Assembly (NCBI RefSeq): GCF_026586625.1
Contig: NZ_JAODIW010000006.1
Coordinates: 1,029,061 to 1,093,060, forward strand
DNA from: Halobium salinum
Lineage (GTDB): Archaea > Halobacteriota > Halobacteria > Halobacteriales > Haloferacaceae
Direction: 5' to 3'
DNA length: 64,000 nucleotides
Shown: positions 8,008 to 17,326 of the stretch, piece after piece
How the letters are laid out: each line of letters starts with the position of its first letter
How positions within the stretch are numbered: position 1 is the stretch's first letter
Translations under genes and position numbers: made by a program
The notes under the pieces: model-generated
The model's database searches: none
What the model saw: the letters and a program-made list of their open reading frames with translations, nothing else
What the model was told of the DNA's origin: nothing

Positions 8008-9153
8008 TCAGTCCAGCACGCCGCGTGCGATGATTTTCTGCTGAATCTCGCTCGTCCCCTCGTAGATGGTCGTAATCTTCGAGTCGCGGTAGAAGCGCTC
8101 CACGTCGAACTCGCTCATGTAGCCGTAGCCGCCGTGAATCTGCACGGCCTCGTTGGTCACGTCGACGGCGGCCTCGCTGGCGAAGTACTTCGCCATCGAC
8201 GCGGCGACCCGGTTGTCCTCGCCTTCGTCCTCCTGTCGGGCCGCCTCGCGGACGAGCAGGCGGGAGGCCTGCAGCTGCGTCGCCATGTCGGCGAACTTGT
8301 TCCGCACGGCGTCGATGTCGCCGATGGGCTTCCCGAACTGCTCGCGCTCTGCGGCGTACGACTTGGCCTCGTCGAAGGCGGCCTGGGCGAGGCCGACGGC
8401 CTGCGAGGCGATGCCGATGCGCCCGCCGGTGAGGATGGTGAACGCCGCCGAGAGCCCGCGACCTTCCTCGGTGAGACGGTACTCCTCGGGAACCCGCACC
8501 GAGTCGAACGTCATCCCGGTCGTGTCGCTGGCGCGCAGGCCGAGTTTCTCCTCTTTCTTGCCCACCGTCACGCCGTCGTAGTCGGCGGGAACCAGGAACT
8601 GCGTGATGCCGTCGTCGGCGCCGTCGACCTTCGCGAAGACGATGTAGACGCCCGCGCGCTCGCCGTTGGTTATCCACTGCTTCTCGCCGGAGACGACGTA
8701 CTCGTCGCCGTCCTTCGTCGCCGAGGTAGTCATCTCCGCGGGGTTCGACCCGGCCTGGGGCTCGGAGAGGCAGAACGCCCCGACGGGGCGGCCGTCGACC
8801 ATCTCGGGGAGCCACTCGTCCTTGACGGACTCGCTCCCGAACTTCGCGATGCAGGAGGTGGCGAGACAGTGCACCGAGAGCGCGGTGGCGACGGCGAGTT
8901 GGCCGTAGGCGACCTGCTCGTTGACGACGCTGTACGTCGTCCGGTCGGCGTCGAAGCCGCCGTACTCCTCGGGGACGGTGAGGCCGGTCAGGTCCAGGTC
9001 GGCGAGCGCGTCCCAGGCGTCCTCCGGGAACGTCTCCTCGCGGTCGGCCTCCTCGGCACCGGGTCGGAGCTCCTCGACGGCGAACTCGTGGACCACGTCG
9101 CGGATGGCCCGCTGCTCGCCGGTGAGCGCGGAGTCGGGTCCGGTCAGGTTCAT
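8008..9153 (-). CDS. Acyl-CoA dehydrogenase
   Basis: At 381 residues it has the usual length for the FAD-dependent family. N-terminal helices lead to the FAD-binding AFCLSEPQAGSNP segment (about 126-138) and the second signature QWITNGERAG. The C-terminal helical domain follows with REQFGKPIGD, QIHGGYGY and IYEGTSEIQ. Glu365 in YEGTSE occupies the catalytic-base position of medium- and short-chain enzymes. It oxidises an acyl-CoA to the enoyl-CoA and passes electrons to ETF; the chain length cannot be read from sequence. It is monocistronic, with a CATCTTTTTC box about 25 nt upstream of the ATG. Confidence 0.92.
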   Translation of the reverse strand: MNLTGPDSALTGEQRAIRDVVHEFAVEELRPGAEEADREETFPEDAWDALADLDLTGLTVPEEYGGFDADRTTYSVVNEQVAYGQLAVATALSVHCLATSCIAKFGSESVKDEWLPEMVDGRPVGAFCLSEPQAGSNPAEMTTSATKDGDEYVVSGEKQWITNGERAGVYIVFAKVDGADDGITQFLVPADYDGVTVGKKEEKLGLRASDTTGMTFDSVRVPEEYRLTEEGRGLSAAFTILTGGRIGIASQAVGLAQAAFDEAKSYAAEREQFGKPIGDIDAVRNKFADMATQLQASRLLVREAARQEDEGEDNRVAASMAKYFASEAAVDVTNEAVQIHGGYGYMSEFDVERFYRDSKITTIYEGTSEIQQKIIARGVLD

Positions 9154-9222
9154 ACCCCGACCTTCGGTCCCGCACCGAAAAAGATGACTGACCGCGGTCG
9201 GCTCGCCGTGCGACCCCCCGAC

Positions 9223-9369
9223 TCAGAACGACTGGAGCGCCCGCGACATCTCGGCGTAGGTGGCGGTCTGCCGCCCCGTCGTGCGCTCGTTCGAACCGGC
9301 CGCCAGGTCGCCCGCACCGGTCGCGTCGGTCGTCGCCGCGTCGGCCTCAGAAAAAGTTACTACGTTCAT
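9223..9369 (-). CDS. 48-residue haloarchaeal small protein
   Basis: This short frame encodes a 48-residue Thr/Ala-rich protein starting MNVVTFSEAD and ending EMSRALQSF. It has no cysteines and no membrane segment. The case for a real gene is the promoter: a textbook TTTATATA box lies about 27 nt before the ATG, the exact spacing for a leaderless haloarchaeal gene, and nothing else reads that way. I do not recognise the family. The sequence looks partly disordered with a C-terminal helix. It may be a regulatory or stress microprotein, but that is only a guess. Confidence 0.6.
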   Translation of the reverse strand: MNVVTFSEADAATTDATGAGDLAAGSNERTTGRQTATYAEMSRALQSF

Positions 9370-9390
9370 ACTCAATTCAGATGGGCTCGA

Positions 9391-9400
9391 AGTATATAAA
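9391..9400 (-). promoter_or_regulatory. Strong TATA box for the 48-residue gene
   Basis: Read on the minus strand this is TTTATATACT, preceded by a CTAGT segment in the BRE position. It is one of the best TATA matches in the window and is centred about 27 nt before the ATG at 9369. Confidence 0.8.
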
Positions 9401-9522
9401 ACTAGCCCTGAATGGGGTTCGACGGGACCGCGGCGCGTTCGTTCCGTGTCGGGTCAGTGCCGACCCACCTACCGACTGCCCGGATACAAAACCATTACCT
9501 ACCCCCCATTCGACGTGCGGGT

Positions 9523-10737
9523 ATGGCCCTTCGCAAACCGCCGTTGCGCGAGGAACACGCCGCTCGCGGGGCGAAGTTCACGGAGTTCGGCGGGTGGGAC
9601 ATGCCGGTGGAGTTCGACTCCATCCGCGCGGAGCACGCCGCGGTCCGGGAGGCGGTCGGCGCCTTCGACGTCTCGCACATGGGCGAGGTCGTGGTCGCCG
9701 GCCCGGACGCCACGGCGTTGATGCAGCGTCTCACCACGAACGACGTGACCCGTCTCGACCCCGGCGACTCCCAGTACGCCGCCATTACCGACGAAGACGG
9801 CGTCATCCTCGACGACACCGTCGTCTACCGGCTTCCCGACGCCACGGACGCCGACGACGCGGCGACGGGAACGACCCGCTACCTGTTCATCCCCAACGCG
9901 GGCCACGACGTCGAGATGCACGACCGGTGGGTCACCCACCGCGACCGCTGGGACCTCGACGCGACCGTCGAGGACCGCACCGAGGACTGGGCGATGTTCG
10001 CCGTGCAGGGCCCCGACGCGGCCGACCTCGTCGGCGACGCCGCCGACGTGCTCGATGCCGACGCCGACGGGGGCGGCGGCACCGCGGTCGAGGACGTGCG
10101 CGACCTCTCGAAGTTCCAGGCGACGTACGCCACGGTCGCCGGCGCCCGCTGCTGGGTCGCCCGCACGGGCTACACCGGCGAGGACGGCTTCGAGGTGCTC
10201 GCTCCGTGGGACGACGCGACCGAGGTCTGGTCGGCGTTCGTCGCCGGCGGCGACGGCGAGGGCGCCGAGGGAGCGGACGAGGCGAGCGGCGACACGGCGG
10301 CGACCCCCTGTGGCCTCGGCGCCCGCGACACGCTTCGCTTGGAGATGGGCTACCTCCTCTCCGGGCAGGACTTCGACCCCGAGGACGACCCGCGGAACCC
10401 CTACGAGGCCGGCATCGGGTTCACCGTGAAACTGGACACCGAGTTCGTCGGGCGCGACGCACTCGCCCGCGTGAACGAGGACGGCCCCGACGAGCGCTTC
10501 GTCGGCATCAGACTCCTCGAGCGCGGTGTCCCCCGCCACGGCTACGACGTGGTCGACACCGACGGCCACGTCGTCGGGGCGGTCACGAGCGGCACGATGA
10601 GCCCTACGCTGGGCGAACCCATCGCCCTCGGCTACCTCCCGGTCGAGCACGCCGACCCCGGCACGCGCGTCGGCGTCGTCGTCCGCGGCAGCGAGAAACG
10701 CGCGGAAGTCACCACGACCCCGTTCATCGACGGATAA
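9523..10737 (+). CDS. gcvT: Aminomethyltransferase GcvT (glycine cleavage T-protein)
   Basis: This 404-residue T-protein moves the methylene group of glycine from the lipoyl arm of GcvH to tetrahydrofolate, releasing ammonia. Family motifs are intact: EFGGWDMPVEF near the start, FDVSHMGE, the folate-binding ARTGYTGEDGFE region and GLGARDTLRLEMGY. The start chosen (MALRKPPLREEH) drops an out-of-family extension of 37 codons. Small acidic Gly/Asp insertions near residues 100-110 and 250-265 are typical halophilic additions. It is the first gene of the gcvT-gcvH pair. Confidence 0.95.
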   Translation: MALRKPPLREEHAARGAKFTEFGGWDMPVEFDSIRAEHAAVREAVGAFDVSHMGEVVVAGPDATALMQRLTTNDVTRLDPGDSQYAAITDEDGVILDDTVVYRLPDATDADDAATGTTRYLFIPNAGHDVEMHDRWVTHRDRWDLDATVEDRTEDWAMFAVQGPDAADLVGDAADVLDADADGGGGTAVEDVRDLSKFQATYATVAGARCWVARTGYTGEDGFEVLAPWDDATEVWSAFVAGGDGEGAEGADEASGDTAATPCGLGARDTLRLEMGYLLSGQDFDPEDDPRNPYEAGIGFTVKLDTEFVGRDALARVNEDGPDERFVGIRLLERGVPRHGYDVVDTDGHVVGAVTSGTMSPTLGEPIALGYLPVEHADPGTRVGVVVRGSEKRAEVTTTPFIDG

Positions 10738-10761
10738 CGACTCTCCCCATCGACACCAACC

Positions 10762-11145
10762 ATGAGCTTCGACGTACCCGACGACCTTCGATACCTGGAA
10801 TCGCACGAGTGGACACAGACCGGCGACAGTTCCGTCCGAGTCGGCATCTCGGACTTCGCCCAGGACGAGCTGGGCGACGTGGTGTTCGTCGAACTCCCCG
10901 ACGAGGGCGACACCATCGAGAAGGACGCCGAGTTCGGCGTCGTCGAGTCCATCAAGGCCGTCTCCGACCTCTACGCCCCCGTCTCGGGCGAGGTCGTCGC
11001 CGTCAACGAGGCGCTGTTCGACGAGCCCGAACTCGTCAACGACGACCCCTACGGCGACGGGTGGATGCTCGAGGTCGACCCGAGCGACCCCGACGAGTTC
11101 GACGACCTGCTGTCGGCCGACGAGTACCGCGACCAGATCGAGTAA
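10762..11145 (+). CDS. gcvH: Glycine cleavage system H protein
   Basis: This 127-residue protein is the lipoyl carrier of the glycine cleavage complex. The lipoyl hairpin reads [14 protein letters not shown], with Lys65 as the lipoylation site. The fold begins at [10 protein letters not shown] and ends with the acidic helix [10 protein letters not shown], as in other H proteins. It starts 24 nt behind gcvT and is almost surely on the same transcript. GcvPA and GcvPB, its partners, are encoded after a 336-nt gap. Confidence 0.96.
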   Translation: MSFDVPDDLRYLESHEWTQTGDSSVRVGISDFAQDELGDVVFVELPDEGDTIEKDAEFGVVESIKAVSDLYAPVSGEVVAVNEALFDEPELVNDDPYGDGWMLEVDPSDPDEFDDLLSADEYRDQIE

Positions 11146-11481
11146 CGGGCGTCGCGCCGGTACCCTTCGGTCGATTGGACCCCCACCCAGCCGACCCGAC
11201 TCGGTTCGCCCCCGACGCGCACTCCTCCGTCACCGAGTGACAGCCACGGCGGTCCGGGTGCGCACCGACCGGCCGGGTAGCGCCGGGACCCCACTGGCCG
11301 GGGGATACACGTCCGTGTGTCGACGACCGACAGTCGCGGCAATATTTTACGAGAGTGTGCACGCACGTGGCCTCCATCCCCGTACGTGCGGCCCAATCCC
11401 GGCACGTCTATGTGCCCCCGGCCGTAGTACCGAACAAGCGCAGATGGTCCGAATCTCACACACCGGAGGCCGTACGGTCCG
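11146..11481 (+). other. 336-nt gap between gcvH and gcvPA, candidate second promoter
   Basis: No convincing gene is present. An AATATTTTAC box at 11342-11351 is the best promoter element and would start RNA near 11375, leaving an unusually long leader (about 105 nt) before gcvPA. The leader holds an imperfect repeat, GCACGCACGTGGCC followed by CCGTACGTGCGGCC (11360-11395). gcvP may thus be expressed separately from gcvTH. I found no recognisable glycine riboswitch. Confidence 0.4.
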
Positions 11482-12822
11482 ATGAGCGGGAACCGACCGC
11501 GCGGGACGCCGTTCGCCCCGCACACGCCGGACGAGACGCGGGCGATGCTCGACGCCGTCGGCGTCGACGACGAGGCCGCCCTGTTCGACATCCCCGACGG
11601 CGTATCGTTCGAGGGCGAGTTCGGCATCGAGCCCCGCACGGAGCGGGGAATCCGTCAGGAGGCCGCCGAGACGCTCGGAAAGAACCGCGACCTGACGGAG
11701 TTTCTCGGTCGAGGCCACTACGACCACTACGTCCCGTCGTTCGTCGACCACCTCGCCGACCGGGCGGAGTTCCTGACGAGCTACACGCAGTACCAGCCCG
11801 AAATCACGCAGGGGTTCCTGCAAGCCCTGTTCGAGTACCAGTCCCTCCTCGTGGAGCTGACGGGGCTCCCGGTGGCGAACTGCTCGATGTACGACGCCGC
11901 GACGGCACTCGGCGAGGCCGCACGCCTCGCCAACCGCCTGCGGGACTTCGACGGTGACCGGGTTCTGGTTCCCGAGGCGGCGTTCCTCCGGGCGGGCAAG
12001 CGCGGCGTCCTCGAGAACTACGTCGGCGGTACCGACCTCGAACTCGACACGTACCCGTTCGAGGACGGCAACGTCGACCGCGACGCCCTCGCGGAGGCGA
12101 TGGCCGACGACGTGGCGATGGTGTACGTCGAGAACCCCACCGTTCGGGGGAGTATCGAGGAGGGTCTCTCGGCGGTCGGTGACCTCGCCGAGGAGCACGA
12201 CGCGCTGTTCTGTCTCGGCACCGACCTGCTCGCGATGGCGCTCCTGCAGGAGCCGGCGAGCGTCGGCGCCGACGTGGTCGTCGGCGAGGCGGGCGTGCTC
12301 GGGCTGCCGACGGCCTACGGGATGGGTCTCGGCCTCTTCGCCTGTCGGGACGACTTCCTCCGGCAAGTTCCGGGTCGTCTGGTCGGCGTCGGCGAGGACG
12401 CCGCCGAGAAGCGGGCGTACACCCTCACGCTCCAGACCCGCGAACAGCACATCCGCAAGGAGCGCGCGACGAGCAACATCTGCACGAACCAGGCGTGGGT
12501 CGCACTTCGGACGGCGATGCACGCGAACTGGCTCGGCGCCGACGGGCTGGTCGACCTCGCGGAGGAGTGCGTCCGTCTCCCCCGCGAACTCGCCGGCCGG
12601 CTGACTGACATCGACGGGGTCATCGCGCCGCACCACGACCGCCACCACTTCCGGGAGTTCGTCGCCCACGTCGACCAACCGGCGAAGGCGGTCGCGGGCG
12701 ACCTAGAGACCGAGGGATTCGCCGTCCACGTCGTCGGCGAACACCTGATTCAGGTGTGTGTGACCGACGCGAACAGAGGCGCCGTCGACGAGTTCGTCGC
12801 GGCGATGAAGGAGGTGCGTTGA
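11482..12822 (+). CDS. gcvPA: Glycine dehydrogenase subunit 1 (decarboxylating)
   Basis: This 446-residue protein is the N-terminal half of the P-protein, the split form used by archaea and many bacteria. Recognised landmarks are [33 protein letters not shown] and [15 protein letters not shown]. The C-terminal segment [14 protein letters not shown] is also clear. With GcvPB it forms the PLP enzyme that decarboxylates glycine and loads the aminomethyl group on GcvH. It starts ATGAGCGGGAAC and is followed one base later by gcvPB. Confidence 0.95.
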   Translation: MSGNRPRGTPFAPHTPDETRAMLDAVGVDDEAALFDIPDGVSFEGEFGIEPRTERGIRQEAAETLGKNRDLTEFLGRGHYDHYVPSFVDHLADRAEFLTSYTQYQPEITQGFLQALFEYQSLLVELTGLPVANCSMYDAATALGEAARLANRLRDFDGDRVLVPEAAFLRAGKRGVLENYVGGTDLELDTYPFEDGNVDRDALAEAMADDVAMVYVENPTVRGSIEEGLSAVGDLAEEHDALFCLGTDLLAMALLQEPASVGADVVVGEAGVLGLPTAYGMGLGLFACRDDFLRQVPGRLVGVGEDAAEKRAYTLTLQTREQHIRKERATSNICTNQAWVALRTAMHANWLGADGLVDLAEECVRLPRELAGRLTDIDGVIAPHHDRHHFREFVAHVDQPAKAVAGDLETEGFAVHVVGEHLIQVCVTDANRGAVDEFVAAMKEVR

Positions 12823-12823
12823 G

Positions 12824-14275
12824 ATGCCGATGGACTACGACCAAGCCAGATACAGCCGCGAGGACCTGTACGAACCGCTGCTCTCGGAGAAGGACGAGAC
12901 GACCGTCGAGGTCGGTGACGACGACTCACCGCTCCCCGAGGAGTTGACCCGCGACGAGGTGACGCTCCCCTCCCTCTCCGAACCCGAACTCGCCCGCCAC
13001 TACACCCGGCTCTCGCAGATGAACTGGTCCATCGACTCGGGACCGTACCCCCTGGGGTCGTGTACGATGAAGTACAATCCGAAGTTCACCGAGGACGTGG
13101 CCGCGCTCCCGCAGGGCGCGGTCCACCCCGACCGCTCCGACGCCGCCTCGCAGGGCGTCCTCGAGGCGTACCACCGCCTGCAGGACTACCTCGGACGCAT
13201 CGGCGGGATGGACGCGGTGACGCTCCAGCCCCCCGCCGGGGCCGCGGGCGAGTTAACGGGCATCCTCGTGGCGAAGGCGTACCACGAGGCTCGCGGCGAC
13301 GACCGAAGCGAGGTCGTCATCCCCGCCTCCGCCCACGGCACGAACTTCGCCACGGCGGCGATGGCGGGGTACGAGGTCGTCGAACTCCCCTCCGGCGAGG
13401 ACGGGCGCGTCGACGTGGAGGCGCTGGAAGCGGCGGTGAGCGAGGAGACCGCCGCGCTGATGCTCACCAACCCGAACACGGTGGGACTGTTCGAGCGCGA
13501 CATCGAACACATCGCGGACATCGTCCACGACGCCGGCGGCCTGCTGTACTACGACGGCGCGAACCTCAACGCGCTGTTGGGCCGCGCCCGACCCGGCGAC
13601 ATGGGCTTCGACATCATGCACTACAACGTCCACAAGACGTTCGCCACGCCCCACGGCGGCGGCGGCCCCGGCGCCGGCCCGGTCGGCGTCGTCGAGGAAC
13701 TCGCCGAGTTCCTGCCGGACCCACACGTGCGCGAGACCGACGACGGCGTCTACGAGACCTACGCCCCCGAGAGCTCGGTCGGGAAGGTCCACGGGTTCGC
13801 CGGCAACTGGCTCGTACTGGTGAAGGCGTGGGCGTACATCGCCCGGCTCGGCGACGCCGGCCTGCGCGACGCCAGCGCGAAGGCCGTCCTCAACGCGAAC
13901 TACCTCGCCGACCGCATCGACCTCGACATCCCGTACGGCCCGTTCCACCACGAGTTCGCGGCGACCGCGGGCGACCGGGACGCCGCCGAAGTGGCGAAGG
14001 GGATGCTCGACTACGGCGTCCACCCGCCGACGACGAAGTGGCCAGAGATGGTGTCGGAGGCGATGCTCACCGAACCGACGGAGATAGAGAGCCGCGCCTC
14101 CCTCGACGACCTCGCGGCCGCGTTCAACGAGGCCGTCGCCGACGACGACGAGACGCTCGCCGAGGCGCCCCGCCGGACGACCGCCCGCCGCATCGACCAG
14201 GTTAGTGCGGCGCGCAGTCCCCGACTGTCGTGGCAGGCGCTCGCCGACGAGGGCGAGGACGACGGCGAGGACTGA
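12824..14275 (+). CDS. gcvPB: Glycine dehydrogenase subunit 2 (decarboxylating, PLP-binding)
   Basis: This 483-residue C-terminal half of the P-protein carries the pyridoxal phosphate lysine in HYNVHKTFATPHGGGGPG. Upstream landmarks are LGSCTMKYNPK and PPAGAAGELTGI. The C-terminus, after about residue 455, ends in a short acidic tail (DEGEDDGED) typical of halophiles. It begins one base after the gcvPA stop, so the two subunits are co-translated. Confidence 0.96.
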   Translation: MPMDYDQARYSREDLYEPLLSEKDETTVEVGDDDSPLPEELTRDEVTLPSLSEPELARHYTRLSQMNWSIDSGPYPLGSCTMKYNPKFTEDVAALPQGAVHPDRSDAASQGVLEAYHRLQDYLGRIGGMDAVTLQPPAGAAGELTGILVAKAYHEARGDDRSEVVIPASAHGTNFATAAMAGYEVVELPSGEDGRVDVEALEAAVSEETAALMLTNPNTVGLFERDIEHIADIVHDAGGLLYYDGANLNALLGRARPGDMGFDIMHYNVHKTFATPHGGGGPGAGPVGVVEELAEFLPDPHVRETDDGVYETYAPESSVGKVHGFAGNWLVLVKAWAYIARLGDAGLRDASAKAVLNANYLADRIDLDIPYGPFHHEFAATAGDRDAAEVAKGMLDYGVHPPTTKWPEMVSEAMLTEPTEIESRASLDDLAAAFNEAVADDDETLAEAPRRTTARRIDQVSAARSPRLSWQALADEGEDDGED

Positions 14276-14446
14276 GTTCGGCCGCCGAGCGGCGTCGGGG
14301 GTCGACAGCCCGGTTCCCGACCCGGCGGACAGGTGCGGCGACGTGGGTCGACGGCCGGAGGAAATACACACAGTCGTCGGCCCGCAGTCGGGCGGTTTCC
14401 CGCGGCCACAAACCACTCCCCGAACTGGTCCCTAGCCGTGACCGCA

Positions 14447-14839
14447 ATGGACTACGACAGCTTCATCGGCACCGTCCAGCAGCACGGCGAGTACGCGGGG
14501 AGCGGCGAGGCAGTGAGCGCGACCCGGGCGACGCTCGCGACCCTCGGCGAACGCATCGACGAGGGCGAGGCCGAGGATCTCGCAGCCCAGCTTCCGGCCG
14601 AGGTGGGCGAGCATCTGACCGGCGGTGACCACGGGGAGCAGTTCGACTTCGAGACGTTCCTCGAACGGGTCGCCGACCGGGCCGAGCACGACGCCGTCGC
14701 CGAACACCCCGAGGACGCGACGAACGCCGTCGTTCGAACCCTGCAGGAGGCGCTCGGGCGGGAGACCGAGATAGCGGACGTGCTCTCGCAGCTGCCACAG
14801 GACGAGGGGTACGGCGGACTGTTCGAGTCGGTGGCGTGA
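14447..14839 (+). CDS. DUF2267 domain protein
   Basis: This 130-residue, all-helical acidic protein starts MDYDSFIGTVQQ. It has the DUF2267 pattern: repeated helices with RATLATLGERIDEGEAEDLAAQLP and an FLERVADRAEHD segment. The family is widespread in bacteria and Halobacteria and has no settled function. The start was chosen because the domain begins at once; the upstream extension in frame is unlike the family. Just behind it lies a short frame that may be a remnant. Confidence 0.75.
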   Translation: MDYDSFIGTVQQHGEYAGSGEAVSATRATLATLGERIDEGEAEDLAAQLPAEVGEHLTGGDHGEQFDFETFLERVADRAEHDAVAEHPEDATNAVVRTLQEALGRETEIADVLSQLPQDEGYGGLFESVA

Positions 14840-15009
14840 GTCTCCGTCGCCTCCCTCGCTCCCCGTCGTTCAGCCACACGCGAACTTCGGGTTCGGAGAC
14901 GGCGTTCGAAGACGACGTCGTACCCGGCTTCACGGACGAGGTCGCGAACGGCGTCCCCGAGACCCGACCCGACTACGACGAACAGGTCGAGGCGACCGAG
15001 TCGGCGTAG
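14836..15009 (+). pseudogene. Possible remnant reading frame after the DUF2267 gene
   Basis: A GTG-started frame of 57 codons overlaps the DUF2267 stop by 4 nt. Its first 15 codons look non-coding (Arg/Pro/Ser). Its second half reads DDVVPGFTDEVANGVPETRPDYDEQVEATESA in pieces, with typical acidic haloarchaeal codon use. It could be the tail of a lost gene or a small coupled protein. Evidence is weak either way. Confidence 0.25.
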
Positions 15010-15115
15010 ACGGGAGCCAGCCGGGTCGCCGGCGAGTCGGTCCGTTCGAGACGCGACGACGCCCGGAGCCGTCGCTCACGGGGGAACGGGAGAGCGGGAA
15101 GTGGCGAGCGGCGAC

Positions 15116-15280
15116 TCAGGCCGAGCTGTCTATCTCGTCGCCGATGCGGACGAAACCGTAGCCACAGTCGGTGCAGCGCCACTTCGACTTCTCGCCGAGG
15201 TGGAGGGTCGTGCTCGCGGAACGGTAGAACTCGCGACTCCCGCCACACTGCGGACAGTCGTGCTCCATCTCCAGGCTCAT
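15116..15280 (-). CDS. Small zinc-ribbon protein (54 residues)
   Basis: This 54-residue protein starts MSLEMEHDCPQCGG and contains CPQC and CTDCGYG, a single zinc ribbon with a Trp just before the second pair. It ends in RIGDEIDSSA. Such stand-alone ribbons are frequent in Halobacteria and may bind nucleic acid or act as protein-interaction modules. The gene lies alone, facing away from glutaredoxin. Confidence 0.7.
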   Translation of the reverse strand: MSLEMEHDCPQCGGSREFYRSASTTLHLGEKSKWRCTDCGYGFVRIGDEIDSSA

Positions 15281-15437
15281 AGCAACGAATCCGGGAGGGG
15301 ACGTGTTGAAGATGTTGGTTCCGGGGTCGGTGGGGCCGACGCGGTCGGTGCGGGCGGCGCGGTCGAACGCGAAGACGGGGGCGGCTCCCCGGCGCCGCGA
15401 GGCCAAGGTACTTCTCTCGCCCGACCCAAGCGAGGCT

Positions 15438-15680
15438 ATGGCGATTACGCTGTACTCGCTGGACGGTTGTCCGTACTGTGAGAAGGTCCACGACGCCCTC
15501 GACGAGAACGGCGTCGAGTACGAGACCGAGTGGGTCGAGGCGCTCCACTCGAAGCGAGACGAGGTCAAGCGCGTGAGCGGCCAGCGCGGCGTCCCGGTGC
15601 TCGTCGACGACGACCACGGCGTCACCATGAGCGAGAGCGAGAACATCCTCCGCTACGTCGAGCAGACGCTGGCCCGATGA
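15438..15680 (+). CDS. Glutaredoxin family protein
   Basis: This 80-residue protein starts MAITLYSLDGCPYC. The redox motif is C11-P-Y-C14, and the cis-Pro loop RGVPVLVDD and the helix SESENILRYVEQ complete the thioredoxin fold. It likely acts as a cytosolic thiol-disulfide oxidoreductase. Halobacteria use gamma-glutamylcysteine rather than glutathione, so the electron donor is uncertain. Its stop overlaps the start of the cobalamin adenosyltransferase gene (ATGA). Confidence 0.9.
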   Translation: MAITLYSLDGCPYCEKVHDALDENGVEYETEWVEALHSKRDEVKRVSGQRGVPVLVDDDHGVTMSESENILRYVEQTLAR

Positions 15681-16210
15681 CCATCTACACCGGCCGCGGC
15701 GACGAGGGGATGACCGACCTGCGGGACATGTCCCGCGTGTCGAAGACGAGTCCGCGAATCGAAGCCTACGGGACGGTCGACGAGGCGAACGCACTCGTCG
15801 GCACCGTGCGCCCGACCGGGTACGACGACGTGGACGAAACCCTCGAAGCGGTACAGAACCACCTGTTCGTCGTGCAGGCGGACTTCGCGAACCCCGACGC
15901 CGACGAGGACGACCCGCAGGTCGACGAAGCGCAGGTCGAGCGACTCGAAGCGTGGATCGACGAGGCCGACGAGGAGCTGGAGCCACTCCGGTCGTTCGTC
16001 CTCCCCGGCGGGAGCGAGGCGGGGGCGGCGCTCCACCACGCCCGGGCGGTCGTGCGCCGGGCCGAACGGCGCTCGGTGCGCCTCGCCGGCGACGAGGCGG
16101 TCAACCCGGAGGCCGTCACCTACCTCAACCGGCTGTCGGACCTCCTCTTCACCCTCGGCCGACTGGTCAACCAGCGCGACGGGGAGAAAGAAGAACGGCC
16201 GACGTACTGA
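15677..16210 (+). CDS. Cob(I)alamin adenosyltransferase, PduO type
   Basis: This 177-residue protein starts MTIYTGRGDEGMTDL, the ATP-binding N-terminus of PduO-type enzymes. It continues with RIEAYGTVDEANALVG and FVLPGGSEAGAALHHARAVVRRAER, where the conserved Arg-Ala-Glu stretch contacts ATP and cobalamin. It transfers the adenosyl group from ATP to cob(I)alamin to give coenzyme B12. It overlaps the glutaredoxin gene by 4 nt. That coupling may reflect a need to keep cobalt or thiols reduced, which is inference. Confidence 0.92.
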   Translation: MTIYTGRGDEGMTDLRDMSRVSKTSPRIEAYGTVDEANALVGTVRPTGYDDVDETLEAVQNHLFVVQADFANPDADEDDPQVDEAQVERLEAWIDEADEELEPLRSFVLPGGSEAGAALHHARAVVRRAERRSVRLAGDEAVNPEAVTYLNRLSDLLFTLGRLVNQRDGEKEERPTY

Positions 16211-16249
16211 ACCGCGAACCGGTCGCCGCCGCTCTCGGCCGCCGACTTC

Positions 16250-17179
16250 TCACCGCTCGTGTGCTTCGGAGGGGCGCTCGGCCCACTCCGCGTCGCCGAG
16301 ATACTCCTTCAGCGTGCGTAGCTCGACGCCGGTCTCGCGTTCGAGCGCCGAGGTGTCGACCTCCCGGTCGGTGGCCTCGAACGACCGGAACTCCGCGGCG
16401 GCTTCGACACCGAACAGCTCCTCTGCCGACTCCGGGGGTAGGTGGACGGGCCGGACCGGCCGTCCGAGGACGAGCGAGAACTCCTCGGCGATTTCGGGGA
16501 GCGTCAGTCGGTCGCCGGCGACGGTGATGTCGCGCCCGACGAACCGGCCGGGTTCCCGGAGGACCGCCGCGGCGACCGCACCCACTCCCCGGGCGTCGAC
16601 CATCGAGAGGCGGACGCCCTCCGGGAGCGGGAGACCGATGGTCCCGTCGAGTGCGTCCGCCCAGTACGACCGGAACCGGTCCATGCGGAAGGTCGGACGC
16701 AACACCGTCGAGGGGAGCCCCAACTCGCGGAGGTACCCCTCGACCGGTCGCTTCGGGTCGGGACGACCGTCCGGGGGTGACACTGCCGCCCCCGTCGACG
16801 AGCAGAAGACGAGGTGGGCGACCCCGGCGGCGGCCGCCGCGTCGACGGCGTTCTCGCCGGCCGCGATTTCGGGCTGGGTCCCGCGGTCGGTGGGTGTCGT
16901 GAGGAACACGCCGTCCATCCCGCGCATCGCCCGGTCGAGGGAGGGTCGGTTCCAGAGGGTCCCGCGGACGAGTCGGACGCCGCGTCCGGCGAGTCGACGA
17001 CCGGCCTCGGTGTCGGGGTCGTCGACGAGCGCGTAGACGATGGGCCGGGCGTCGGTCGCGCCGTGAGGGGTCGTGTCGAGTGTCCGTTCGCCCTCCCGCT
17101 CGGCGGAGAGAAGGTGGTCGACGACCGCCGACCCGACGGCTCCGACGGGGTCGGTTACGAGCACCTTCGGGGAGGTCAT
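16250..17179 (-). CDS. NmrA-like NAD(P)-binding protein
   Basis: This 309-residue atypical short-chain dehydrogenase has a modified Rossmann glycine motif near the start (VLVTDPVGAVGSAVV). The NmrA-type segments GVAHLVFCSS and LGLPSTVLRPTFRMD follow, but there is no catalytic Tyr-x-x-x-Lys. Such proteins often sense NADP redox state or act on small quinone-like substrates. No operon partner. The upstream region holds an iron-box-like promoter, but it lies about 150 nt away. Confidence 0.75.
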   Translation of the reverse strand: MTSPKVLVTDPVGAVGSAVVDHLLSAEREGERTLDTTPHGATDARPIVYALVDDPDTEAGRRLAGRGVRLVRGTLWNRPSLDRAMRGMDGVFLTTPTDRGTQPEIAAGENAVDAAAAAGVAHLVFCSSTGAAVSPPDGRPDPKRPVEGYLRELGLPSTVLRPTFRMDRFRSYWADALDGTIGLPLPEGVRLSMVDARGVGAVAAAVLREPGRFVGRDITVAGDRLTLPEIAEEFSLVLGRPVRPVHLPPESAEELFGVEAAAEFRSFEATDREVDTSALERETGVELRTLKEYLGDAEWAERPSEAHER

Positions 17180-17326
17180 ACCCTACCCGACGACCGAGCG
17201 CGCGATAAACCCGACGCTTGTGGAGTTCTGACCGTCATCGGTGAGAGAATGATAGGGGAGCTGAACCGACCATTGATGCCCACGGTCGGGACAGACGCGA
17301 TGCGGCCTCGCGGCGACGCATCGACT

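Noticed and set aside
11352-11481. Glycine riboswitch before gcvPA
   Set aside because: No conserved glycine aptamer core could be recognised, and the class is not established in Halobacteria.
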